The notes beneath the pieces were generated by a model. It saw only the letters and a list, made by a program, of their open reading frames with translations, made no database searches and was not told where the DNA came from. From contig OX424566.1 in the NCBI GenBank assembly GCA_949152475.1, forward strand, positions 9,571,177-9,635,176: DNA of 64,000 bases. Reading direction: 5' to 3'. This document shows, piece after piece, positions 1 through 12,800 of this stretch. The DNA is from Terebella lapidaria (Eukaryota; Annelida; Polychaeta; Terebellida; Terebellidae). The number at the start of each line of letters is the position of its first letter. The first letter of the stretch is position 1. The translations under genes were made by a program, and so were the position numbers.

Positions 1-39
1 TGGAAGGAACTGTTCTCGATTCATTGTGTCGCTGAGGCC

Positions 40-205
40 ACAGCCACGGCGGGTAGTCATACCACCTTTTTTGTGACAGTTGCAACCACGGCAGGTAATC
101 ATACTACCTTTTTTGTGACAGTTTTGCAACCATGGCGGGTAGTCATACCACCTTTTTTGTGACAGTTCTGCAACCAAAGCTGGTTAAGTCATACTGCCTT
201 CTCAT
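40..205. repeat. Minisatellite, about 41-46 bp period, four units
   Basis: Units share TCATACCACC, then TTTTTTGTGACAGTT and TGCAACCA.GGC. TCATAC recurs at 58, 99, 143 and 189. The array may extend past the left window edge; the final unit is the most diverged. Confidence 0.85.
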
Positions 206-3200
206 GTTGGTTCCTCAACCATTGTTGTGAGTGGAGTACTATAATAAATAATATAATAATAAATTTATATAATAATAAATAATAAATAAATAATGTAATA
301 ATGAATATGGTCATGATGGTATTGCATAGCAGTACTGATGCTTGTAAAGAAGTGATACCTAGGTGCCATTGCACTGCCATGGTATGATACATGGTCATGG
401 ATTAGAACAGGATGCACCATGTCATGTACCATGTCATTGTGATTACCCACCGTGATATTCCTGGATTGGAGAGTTTGGGATTGGGTCACTTATCAAGGTT
501 TTCCAGGTGGCTAAGGATGACAATTGTTGTGTTGACATGTGGATCTAATGTAATATATGTGGGATATCGGCGTATAATTTTGACTCGCACAATGCCAAGC
601 CCCAGTAAATTAGGCATATGTTACAAAGATTTAACATAATTTTATATACAGTCTAGAATTGACCGATAGCTTTTATTTCAATTACATGTATGTGCAATTC
701 ATGGATACCTAGCATTTCATTCCTTAAAACCAGTAGTTCTTACTCTATTGCACAATCCAAGCATAAAAAAAGCATGTGTACCATCTCTCCTTTTAAGCAG
801 AAATATTGGTGTTTTCTGGGAGTCGCGCTGTGCGCAGTGCAGGTTACATAATTACGACATTTATCTGTGTCTCTCTGGTAATTTTCGAGCGAAGGTATCC
901 GCAGTGGTCCCGCATTTCCAAATCTCTAGAATTTAGCAGTCCGTTCCGCGTTCCCCCTGAAAGGATAGAGTAATAGCCAATTACAGTTCATTCTTGGGTT
1001 GTCTGTCAGTGTTAGTGGTCTTTCGACAAGGCACGAGTTGAATGCAATTTCGAGTCTGTGAACTGGCCAATTTGTGTATACGGAGCGGCGCAATTCTAGT
1101 TCAGTTATTTCTCTGTGACCTAAATATCCAGTGTGGAGTGTAGACAATGTTCACGAAATTTCTAGTTTGTAGAAAATTTCTAGTTTGTTACTTCTGTCAA
1201 TGTACATAGCGTGGATAGATATTTAGTTATTACTAGCAGTGCTCATTCAGTGTTATTTGACAAAGAAATGACGGCAAATATTTTTTCTTGGGTTTTTCAT
1301 TATGGTTGCTCTGCTGCAATTACCATCAAAAATATCGCACCAATCACAGAGGTACATTCGATCATGTGACAGATGCAGCAAAGTAGAACAAAAGGGTCAT
1401 GGTGTATTCATAGGCTGGATTTGTCGGAGTCGAATATCGCAACTGGCCCCGCGATGAGATGGATGTAGAATGCGGTATGAGAAAATTGATGGTGTGTACG
1501 TCGCACCTCCGTAAGACAGCGAGACTCCAAATAATCCTTCTGCGATGTCCGTTGGGTCATCGAGTAATTTCCAGCAATGTTTCTGAGTCGTTTGGAGTTG
1601 TTTCCATGCAGTGCTGCAAGGCTGACTGGTGACGATATAACAAGGAGCAATGCTCAGATGTCTATGCATAATGGGTAAATCTGCTCGGAAACGACCAAGT
1701 ACGGGGAAAGAAACTCATATTTTAAGATGAATTATACTTTTTTGTGGGTTATAATGGGAAAAATCGATTGGTACTTTTGTTAATGTAGTGAAGGCTCAGA
1801 GACGAGAATGATACTTGTGATGTTTTTTTCTTCTCATTTTTTTTTTTCAATTTATTAAGTGTGTGTAAAACCTATAGATCTCCACCCCGGGAATTCTGTT
1901 ACATTAATTTTCATCCAAAAATGTTCCAGCATGCATATTTTTCATTCTTCGTGCCAGACTAAGGGCAGAATTTTAGGAATCGAGCTAAAAATGTCGGCAG
2001 ATATTGCCTTGATAATAGAGGCATAAAACACGAGGAAATCACGGTGTCAGCTCGCTGATATTGCTATTATTGAGGGCATCAATCATTGGAAGTGCGTACT
2101 GACATATAATTTCCTTTTCAGAAAATTTCCCATGGGTCGGAAAAATGTTCATACCTCAAAGTCACTGGAATCTGTATTGCGCCATGAATTTTTTCAAATG
2201 AAAGAGAAAAATTCGGCCTCAGGTTGAGAGGAATTTTCAACCCATTTTGACATTCTGTACATAATTTCGATAGAGTGTTTTCTTTCACCAGTAATTCATG
2301 AACATAATGAGGTTTGAAGCTTCATCTGTATAATAACAAGATGTACAATCATTCATCCAACATATTATAATTTCTGAGCACTGAGATAGCATTCACAAGT
2401 GTACTGGGTTTGAACATTTATGCAAAGTCGATTGGAGTTTTATCTCTGTGTATTGGCGCAGCTTCTTCTCATGGCAATTACAAAGTTATCAATTATAATC
2501 CGTTTAGCTCCGATCTTCCAAGGATACCTAACGCAAATATTTACAGTGAGGAATTATCTGATTGATGTCTCAACCTGAATGTTTTTCTGTTTTTCTCTTA
2601 TCGACAGGGATTCCAGATTTGATTGATGCTGCGCCGACGAGGAGAGAAAGTTCGACAGAATCCGATCACGAGGAAATCCATGTCGTGGGAGTGAAGTGGA
2701 ACATTTTGGTCAATCCTAGTCGGACCTTAGACGGACCTCGTTTGCATGATTGAATCCGTGTTGTCATAGCAACGGAAACATATTAAAGCTGGACTTGCAC
2801 GGACTCCACAATCACACAGCAAATTACAGTACCTGCGCCAAATGCGACAAATGATGGAATATACGACAAAACTCTCAGTGACAGAGTGTGCTTGCCTGAC
2901 GCTGTTTAGCGGATAGCCAGCTGGTGCACATTATGTAAGGCGGCAGTTAACCGCGGCATGCGTCGAATACAAGATGAACTCATGCATTATGCATAAGTGC
3001 TTGTAGATTCGTCTACTTGTGAATATGTTGGTCGCTGTCTCACACATCTATGGCTTATGCTCGGACTAACTGACTGATCGTTATGGGTGACGCAAGGTGA
3101 TCGGGAGGGATGCGAAATTACAAAAGTCACCAGATATCGACAACTGAGTGTATGCCGGATGCTTCCATTGCCGCACGCGACTAGATGTAAACTCGCACCG

Positions 3201-3603
3201 ATCTTCCAGCAACATTTGCAAAATTTGCTCATTAAACACGTCATGGGATCTGCTGCTGTTGCTTTCCTGAGTGAGTAATTAACATAACATCGACACTTCG
3301 CCTGGCGCCGCTTCCGCAGAGAATCAGAAAAACTGCACGGGAACAGATTTGTAACATTTAGTTCACCTCCCTTAGGAATAGTGGTATTCATTTTATTTTT
3401 TTCTCGAGATTTTACGGAAAAAAAATAGAGTGCTATACAGTGGAATGTCACAGAAAACTGCTGCAATACCCGAGTATTAGAGATAAATTCACCAACAAGT
3501 CACATGAAAACAAAAACACAGTTGATGAATGACCTGTACTTGTACACATAGAAGCGAGTGAATTCGCTTACGCCATTGAACCCACCCACAACCCCTCGAT
3601 CCG
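206..3603. other. Upstream flank of exon 1, no supported gene
   Basis: Mostly unique sequence. It starts with an A/T-rich (TAATAA)n-like patch at 240-300. A 159-residue minus-strand ORF at 2987-3466 has no recognisable domain and ordinary composition, and was not called. The 5' UTR and main promoter of the stomatin gene should lie in this segment, but no convincing core promoter element was found. Confidence 0.5.
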
Positions 3604-3844
3604 ATGTCCAGTACGGCATACATAGCGACCGCCACACACCGCGTCACTCCCGAACCGCAAGACACCGACTCATTAATGGCCGCCAGCCAGATGGAACTCA
3701 AAGAGAACCCAGAGTTCCATGAGTACTTCCCGGGGGAAACCTCGCCCTCTGCACCACCCCCGATCACGCACCATCACCAGCAGCACACTGGCTACGGTCA
3801 CCATCGCCATGGACACCAGCCGTCCGTCGTCGAGATCATCGGAG
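3604..3844 (+). CDS. STOM: Stomatin exon 1: N-terminal extension, residues 1-80
   Basis: The ATG at 3604 is the first Met after an in-frame TGA at 3577. The 241-nt exon ends at a strong donor (GGAG|GTAGGT) and leaves one nucleotide, which completes an Ala codon with exon 2. The encoded 80 residues are hydrophilic, with a Pro-rich stretch (SPSAPPPI) followed by a His/Gln-rich run ([18 protein letters not shown]). No signal peptide or known domain is recognised, so it would be a cytosolic disordered tail before the membrane hairpin. Base composition is GC-rich, like the certain exons and unlike the surrounding intron. The true exon probably extends upstream as 5' UTR, but no core promoter was identified. 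The 29-kb gap to exon 2 is the main reason for caution: it could be a first exon of this gene (favoured by phase) or a chance ORF. Confidence 0.65.
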
Positions 3845-6800
3845 GTAGGTCGATCACCTGTGTGTGTGCGCACTGTGTTGTTGGTGTACATGTTTCCTGT
3901 TCATTGGCTTGTAGGGGGGTTGACTGTTGAAATCTTCATGCAAGAACCCATTCATGATTATATACTCTCACTGTAAGGATGTATTTTTTTGCTCATCAAC
4001 ACTATTTATATAAGGCGTGGTGTAACTTGATGTACTTAACCAGTTTTGCAATTGTACCAGGTTTCAAACTTAAAATTTTTTTTTTTAGCTGATTTCAAAT
4101 TCAACATGTTCAAACACATGAAAAAACTTCTGGGTTCAAACGCTTGATTTGTTGCATTTTCATCCACAAGTATGTTTTGCTAGAATACACTAAAGTTTAT
4201 TTCTCAGCTCATATTTGCAAAAAAATTCTCATGGAAATACATGTGTATGAGCATGGGAATTTGCTCAAACTCATGAGTTTCGATTTCAGACTGAAACTTT
4301 TTTCTCTTTACGGTGACCAAATGAAACATGTCTTGGTAACGAATGGAATTCGTACATGAAAATATCATATTTACTGCTATTGTGTGGGGTGAATAGTAAT
4401 TAATAAAAAGTATAATACAATTTTTTTGCTATTATAATGCATTGAATCAAAATCATAAGAAGAAAGCCATGTGGATACATGCATGTGAATTCAAATTATT
4501 TTCGAGATTTGGTTGTTCATCGCCTCCTGCTACTGGTATGCAAACACAGGCTACTATGTAAAGTATGGATTTATTTCTGCTCAAGAAACTGTATTTTCAG
4601 GGATAATATGAATACAAAATATAGAAACATAGCCACAGAAACATCTTGCTGGAGTGTAATTTATGAACAAAACTCATAAGCTGGAGCGTCTTCCCTTGCA
4701 TTGCACGGTTTTCCCGCAACATATCATTGGCATGTTTTTTTAACACAGGTGACATGTGAAGCGAAAGGGTTTTTGATGAAATAAAAATTGGTCTGCGTGG
4801 CGTATTACATCCACGGAAACCACATGAGGTTTGTATTTAAAATAACGCAGCAAACATGGACATGTTTAGGACAGCTAGTGTGTTATTTATAAACATGATA
4901 TATGAAACTGACATGAACAATGTAGGCATATTATTGTATATATTCATAGAGTATAAACAGAGTAAAGAGAGAGTAAAAAAACCCATGAAATTTGGACCAC
5001 AGGTGTGATAATCAGATAAATAGTTTTTCAATTAATTATTGCCTCAAGTGTGATAAATATATGATACATTTAATGACAATCAGAATCAAAATTTTGCATA
5101 TTTGTAACTTGTATATATATGCATGTAATTTGGCCAAAATTTTAGACACAAATAATGTTTGCCAATAAGAGCTAGGCAACATATGGACTCGGAAAATGAA
5201 CTCAGTGTTATCATGAGGCGAATCAGATCGGCCTGTCATGAGGTACAGGAATGCTTACGTCGCGGGAATTTCCTCCAATCGACAGAACCACCATCGCTCG
5301 AGTTTTTCTCTCTTTCCAAACGTCACGACAGATTTATCTCTTAATTAAAATGGATCAACATTACAAAAGCCCTATCGCTATTCAGTTGTCCTGTTTTTCT
5401 CTCTGCCCATTATGTATGATAATACACAGTATTAGAAGGGAAAACACAATGGCATAGATGTGATTATTTGCGAAAGATTGATTCATGGACAATTCTAATC
5501 TGGATGTGCACACAGAGTTGGGAATGTATTAATTCTAGTCGTTTTCTGGGGGTGGATTCTACAACAATTGCAGATTATTTAGCGAAAGGGAATCTGGAGA
5601 AAATTAATATGATTTGAACAGGATCAAGACCTAGTTTTTGCCCTAAATTGTTCTTGGCTTTTTGCTCACAGTCTGTTATTATATTTGGCAAAGATATATC
5701 GACCAAACCTATTGTTTTTAAGTTTTAGGTAGAAACTGAATGTGTGTTCCCCATTTACACCTTGCAAAAAAAAACTGCGCACCAACAAAGCCTATCTAAT
5801 GCAGGTATACAGTCGAACCAAATACTGGGAATTATCCGCAGTAAATTTTAACATTGTCAGCTGCCGTTCAGATATTTTGCAATAATTCTCTCCTCAGAAC
5901 TATATGATACATGGTAGCCTGCTTGGAAAATCCGTTAAAAGACACACAAAAATAATTTCAAACACAACTCAACATAAATCAAAATGACCATAAACCTCTT
6001 TATTTCAGTGTCCCTTCGTTAATCTGATTTACTTAAAATACAAAAATATATAACTAAAATGACAACTCAACTGTCTCACCTACTAGTATTAACCTAGTCA
6101 GGCGGTGGCAAGAACAAATGCTAAAAGACCAATTATATACTAAGATATATATCAGGTGATATTTTGTGGAAAGTCCCAAATTGAAGGTCTCTAAGAGACT
6201 AGTCAATGGAATAATTAGGCCAAGAAAAAAAAAACTTCCGTTTCCTGTCCACCTCCCTACTGGCCTCAAATGGTGCTACTGGATATTATTCTTTTGGTAT
6301 CATCCAAAAAAATTTCTTTTAAAATTTATATGTAGGATCAACGAAATTTGAAATGTTGAATGAAACATGAACAAGCAGTATTTGTCAAGCAACAAACTTG
6401 CACATGTGTATAAATCAATTATTGCACATATATCATAACTATATAGGCAAAGAATGCTCATTTAACTGTATATTTGACACATAAGCATCACACCTTTGAA
6501 AGATCCTGCAAAATTCTCAAGTGCAAAAAAAAAATATAAAAAAAATCCCTCCCTCTCTACTGGATTTCTTTTTTGCCACCCGGTGGACAGGAAACAAACT
6601 TTTTTTTAATGATGGCCTTACTAGTAGATATTTTCTCAGCCGTATCAAAAACTTGTAACAAGCAATGAACACTTTATACTACAGTATAGTGTAGTTTTCC
6701 CAGTGAAAATTACCCAGGACGTCCCAGGTGTTGTAAAGAATTTTCTCGGAGTACTGAGCAAGAATGGTGTTTTTTCACTGTAAAGACAGCGAGTTTTCAG

Positions 6801-9800
6801 GGCAGGGCTCTAAGAGCTCTAAAGGGAATCTGGAGAAAATTGATATGATTTGAATGATCGACACCCAGTTTTTGCCCTTAATTGTTTCTGCTCACAGTCT
6901 GTTATTATATATTTGGCAAAGATATATCGACCAACCTATTGTTTTTAGGTCTCATTCCTTTTGCATGAAAACCAAATGATTGTTTGTTTAAATCAAAATA
7001 TTTACCAATCCGTGCACACGAATTACCAAACCGTGCGCACAATTTAACAATTCGTGGCCACGATTTACTAATTCGTGTGCACGAAATACAAATTCGTGCC
7101 CACGAATTGGTAAATCATGCTCACGGATTAGTTATACCAATCCGTGGCCATGAAAAACTAATTCGTGCGCACGAATTGTTAAATCGTGCCCACCAATTAT
7201 TAAATTGTGTCCACAAATTGTTAAATCATGCCCACAGATTAGTTAAGGTAATCCGTGCGCACAGTTTACCAATTCGTGGCCACGGTTTACTAATTCGTGC
7301 ACACGGTTTACTAATTCATGCGCACAGTTTACTAATTCGTGGCCACAGTTTACCAATTCATGGCCACGGTTTACTGATTCGTGCGCACGGTTTACCAATT
7401 CGTGGCCACGGTTTACTAATTCGTGCGCACGGATTAATAAATATATCTGGTATGTCATCTCAGGGGCTCCGTACATTTCTGTAAAGTCAATTTTTTTTTC
7501 CCCGAAACTGAGGAAATTCCATGTTTTGAAGAATTTTATTGTTTACCTTCACCTCTGAGACTCAATGAATCTTGACTCCGACAAAAGAATTTTTACTGTT
7601 TTCTGTCTTCAATTTTATTTTTTACCGAGTAGTTCAATGATCAGTTGTGCGTTTATGTTCAATAGTGATTTCTACAAAAAATGCAGAAAAAAATAAATGT
7701 ATGTTGATTGAAAATTTTATTGCACCGGCCAAAGTGCAAAATGTTTCTTCTTCGAAATATTTTGTGGAAAGATGTTGCCGATCAAGTATCAATATGGAAA
7801 CACATTTTTAATCAGACCAGATTAACGCCAGGTGTTTTGCAGATTTCATGTTGCTTTGAAGCGGTGGAAAATGAAGACGAAATGGAGCGAAGATTACTCG
7901 GATTAGATGTGATTATGTTTTTTTTTATAAAATCTTTCAAGTATTCTCATCAAATATTGGTAAAAAGCATATTTTCTGCAGTGCTGTGCTTTATGGGATA
8001 GAATGAAATTCCCCGATGGGTGTATGTAGTGCACCACGCAACTGTAATGAACTGATCATTACAATCATAATGCACCCAAAATATGATCATTGCTTATAAC
8101 TTACAATGCTCTCAAAATTATCTGATGGTAGGTCACGAACACACACTCAATCACAAACATAACAATTAACATAAACAAGAAGCCGACACTATTGCAAACA
8201 TAGGAAGAATCATTAGAAAAGAGTAGATAAATACTTGTGCTAGCTTTAAACAAGTTAAGTATTTTATAGGCCATGCTTTGAATCAATTTGTACTGATTTA
8301 TGGACCCACCGATGCAATTTTCAATATATATTTCTAATTACAAACATGACATTTTCAAAAAATCGACAGGGCCAAAAAAAAAAAGGAAACGGTTTCTCTT
8401 TCCATTGCTTAACATGCCAGTTCTATAACAACTTTCTCGAATTCTATTGTGGAACTTTACGAAAGGAAATGTGGCTCTTCTTTCCTTTGAGCAAAATTAG
8501 TTTCCACATAAATCTATTAATTTATTATATGTTTCATGTTCTATTTAATGTGATGATTTCACAGTTTTTCTCCTGGAATTAACTCATTCAAGAGAAAACA
8601 ACAAAAATGCTCAAAATTAAATGACTGCCAATGTTTGTGTTGCTAAAGCACAAATTAAAACCACTGAAAAATAATCGAACTGGTAGCTTTGGTTTTTCAA
8701 TGGAGAATGCGTAATCAAATAGCCACAAAAAATATGCGATTGACAAAATCACTCCAAAAATATATGCAAAAATGCATTTAAAAAAAAATACTTTATAATG
8801 TTAAACACTACCGTACTAAGCCGTGACTGTAGAAATTGCACTGTATTATGGCTGACTGCCAGCTAACAGTGATGTCTCTCAAGCTGTTTCAACTCAGGGA
8901 TTCTTTACAATGACAAGATGTCTTTGAGTGAGTGTCTTCACAAAGTATTTTTAAATAATATAGCTTGAGGATAAGCGGACTCCTGTATCTTGTTGAGTTG
9001 ACACATTACAAAAAAAAAAACCTTTATCACAAAGATCCCATCGCATTAATTGCCCGACTTGGAGTGTCCGCGCAACATGACAAGATCACAGGGATTTTTT
9101 TCCTTATGATCTGACTGGAGAAAAGCACTTTTCAGTCAAGCTGAATTTCAGCATGATTCAGAATTAAACATTTGATGATATCAAAGATGTTATGATAGTT
9201 GCATTTGAATGGAAGTTCGACAATTGTATCTTTAGACGACAAGTCGGCATGTACTATGGTTTTGGCCAAGTTTCGCCGCATCTGCGTCATCAGATTGCAG
9301 ATAGGGCCTATCTTGTCATGTTGATTGTAAAGTTATAATACAGTAGATCCTGTGTTTTAAGACCACCCAAGGGACCCCAAAAAGTGGTCTTAAATGACAG
9401 GTGGTCTCTCATGACAGGTTCATTTACATGATGAAAGGCCACTTGGGACCAAGTGGAGCGGTCTTAAAACACAGGGTGGTTTCTCAAACCAGGTGGTCTT
9501 TAACACAGGATCCACTGTACTTGGCAATCAGCCAGGTTTCAATACATCTGTATGTGTGATATCATCAGTACATATATCATGAGTAATAGATACATGTGGT
9601 GCACCAGCTTAGTATTTACCCCATTACTATTCAATAATTTTTATTTTTTGAATTATTCACATTTTTTTCACGAAACTATCCACAATTTTTATCTGCATGA
9701 TTAATCTTAGAGACAGATAACGTGGATAAAATTTATGTTGTTCGAAAGCACCTTTAGAACCAGTATATGAAACATTATGATTGTGTGCCTGCATGGTGCA

Positions 9801-12800
9801 TACAATATCACTGTTTGATGGTATACATGTATACAGCATGTGTACATCATGACGAGTCTGTGTACACATTGGGATCATTATGATCTGTTGTACCATTCAC
9901 CTGGTACCAGATAATATTACATGTATAATAATCATGAATGGGGGGGGGGGGGGGGGGCGGTAAAGTGGTTATCGCCGAAACGATGGGTACAAAACCAAAT
10001 AATCCACTGGGGAAAAGCTGGATCTACATTGAAGAATAATAATATTCCATGTATGCAGTTCGTACTTAGAATGACTGCAAGGTCTGCAGAAATTTTCTGC
10101 ATCATTTACCATATTAAAATTATTAGAATAAATATATAGATGAGAGAAATATTGAGAAACTAGTTTGAGATGTTCATAGAATATCAAAAATAATAAAAAC
10201 CAAAAAATGGAGACTAGTTTACAGCACCTGTTAGTTCTCTTGCTCGGTGTAACTGAAATTGTTCAGTGCTCGAAAAAATTATTCTTGTCTGGAAACAAAC
10301 CAGACAGTTTGAAATTCAATCCCAGGACTTCTGAGGTTTCTGCACAGATGATCAAATGACGACTGGGTCTGGCCCCAAGGAAATATTCCTAATATAATTG
10401 CGATCACGTTGAAGTCGAAGACTAATGGCCATTGCTGCTGTATCTTTTGAATTCTACATTCCGTGGGTCAAAAAAGGTTATTCTTGATGCTCCGGGATTT
10501 CATTTATATAATGAATCCTTTTATATACTAGTATTCGAGTCTTGGAGTACATGTATGGGCTAAAATCACAATACAATACAGTGGATCCTGTGTTTTAAGA
10601 CCACCCACGGAATCCAAAAAATATGGTCCTAAATGACAGGTGGTCTCTTATAGCAGGTTCATTTATATGATGAGAGGCCATTTTTGAAACAAGGACAGCG
10701 GTCTCTCAAATCAGGGTGGTCTCACGACAGGTGGTCCTAAACACAGAATCCACTGTATGTAAGTACATGGTTCAAGCCAAAAAAGAAACTGCTCTCAAAT
10801 TTTACTGTCAAATATTATTAAATTATTGTTGCAGTTGCCAATGTTAGATGCGTTATGAAAATTAATGTCATTATATATACCATATTGGTCCTAATAGAAG
10901 AGCAGAGCCGTAATGCAAGACTTCCAACACTAGCGCGCGTGAAAATATGCAAAAATTAACAGGCCTTTTGGGGAAACCATTTATGTACATAGTGTTCATT
11001 ATGTGTTGATTTGATAGAGCTAATTATAATGTTTGAAACAATATACTTTGATGTCAGAGAATAAATGACAGTTATAGGGAGAAAAACATTGCAATTTTTT
11101 CTGCAGAAGAGGGAGGCGCTCTTCTATTAGGGCATGTGCTTCTATTAGGAGTATTGGTTAGGACCAATATTATCACACAGGAAAATCATTGAATACATGT
11201 ATGATGAACATGCAATAGCTATCATAAGGTAAACACATTAGGCCATGTGCTTGGCAATACTTTTTCAGACATTATGATATTTCTGGGTGGTCACATTATG
11301 ACAGAACATCAAGAATGTAACATATAGGCCAGTTTAATGTCATGAATGTCCCAAACTTTCATGATATTTTTGCAGTTTGTGATCAAACCACAACAAAGTC
11401 ACAGGTGGGATTTAGGACAATTTTTGTTTTCATTCAATTATTAAGGCATTTCGGCAGAAATGCCTTTATGGTTTTAGCAGAATTTTTTTTTTTTTTTTTT
11501 TTTTTTTTCTTTTTTTTCTTCTTCCGCCACTTTTGGTTTCCGGACGATAACTTTAGATTGCCTTGACGGATCCTTGTCAAATTTTCACCGCAAGTCAGAA
11601 ATGATATGAGGAAGAACCCTATTCTTTTTGAGCCGGATCGGAGGTCCGTGAGGTCCGTGAGGATGAAATCAAGGCTAATTTTAAGACTTGGTTTCCGGAC
11701 GATAACTGGAAAAATATTTATGCAATAGTTGCAGAACTCTGCATGGAGGTTCATATGCCACCGGGGAAGAACCCTATTGATTTTGGGATCGATCCGTCAA
11801 ACGACCTTTGACCTAGAGGTCAAAATAATTTTTTGCTGATTCATCCTTGAGGCTTCCTGCATATCTCGGAAACCGTGCGTCGTAGAGCGAAACGGACGTT
11901 ATTTTCGGACTCGTCGCCCTAGACAAACATCTCTAGGGTGTACTTTTTTTTTTGATCCGGCTCCGAGGTCCGTGAGGTCCGTGTCAGGATGAAATCGAGG
12001 AACTTGGTTTCCGGACGATAACTCAAAAAATATTCAGGCAATAGTTGCAGAATTTTGCACGGAGGTTTATATATCACCAGGGAAGAACCCTATTGATTTT
12101 GGGGTCGATACCTCAAACGACCTTTGACCTAGAGGTCGAAATAATTTTTTGCTGAGTCATCCTTGATTCATCCTGCATATCTCGGAAACGGTGCGTCGTA
12201 GAGCGAAACGGACGTTATTTTCGGACTCGTCGCCCTAGACAAACATGTCTAAGGGGTATTATGGATGAACTTTGACCTTGACCCGAAATTTTTTTGCCGA
12301 GTCGGCATTTTTCGTTTTCGTCGATATCTCGGAAACGGTGCGTCGTAGAGCGAAACGGACGTTATTTTCGGACTCGTCGCACTAGACAAACATGTCTAAG
12401 GGGTATTATGGATGATCTTTGACCTTGACCCGAAATTTTTTTGCCGAGTCGGCATTTTTCGTTTTCGTCGATATCTCGGAAACGGTGCGTCGTAGAGCGA
12501 AACGGACGTTATTTTCGGACTCGTCGCACTAGACAAACATGTCTAAGGGGAATTATGGATGAACTTTGACCTTGACCCGAAATTTTTTTGCCGAGTCGGC
12601 ATTTTTCGTTTTCGTCGATATCTCGGAAACGGTGCGTCGTAGAGCGAAACGGACGTTATTTTCGGACTCGTCGCACTAGACAAACATGTCTAAGGGGTAT
12701 TATTGATGAACTTTGACCTTGACCCGAAATTTTTTTGCCGAGTCGGCATTTTTCGTTTTCGTCGTTATCTCGGAAACGGTGCGTCGTAGAGCGAAACGGA

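Noticed and set aside
2987..3466. 159-residue minus-strand ORF just upstream of exon 1
   Set aside because: No domain, unremarkable composition, no splice or promoter support; the + strand promoter region is expected here.
6984..7484. 166-residue + strand ORF with seven-residue repeats, and its minus-strand counterpart
   Set aside because: Produced by the 21-bp minisatellite; both strands are equally open and no domain or splice context supports a gene.
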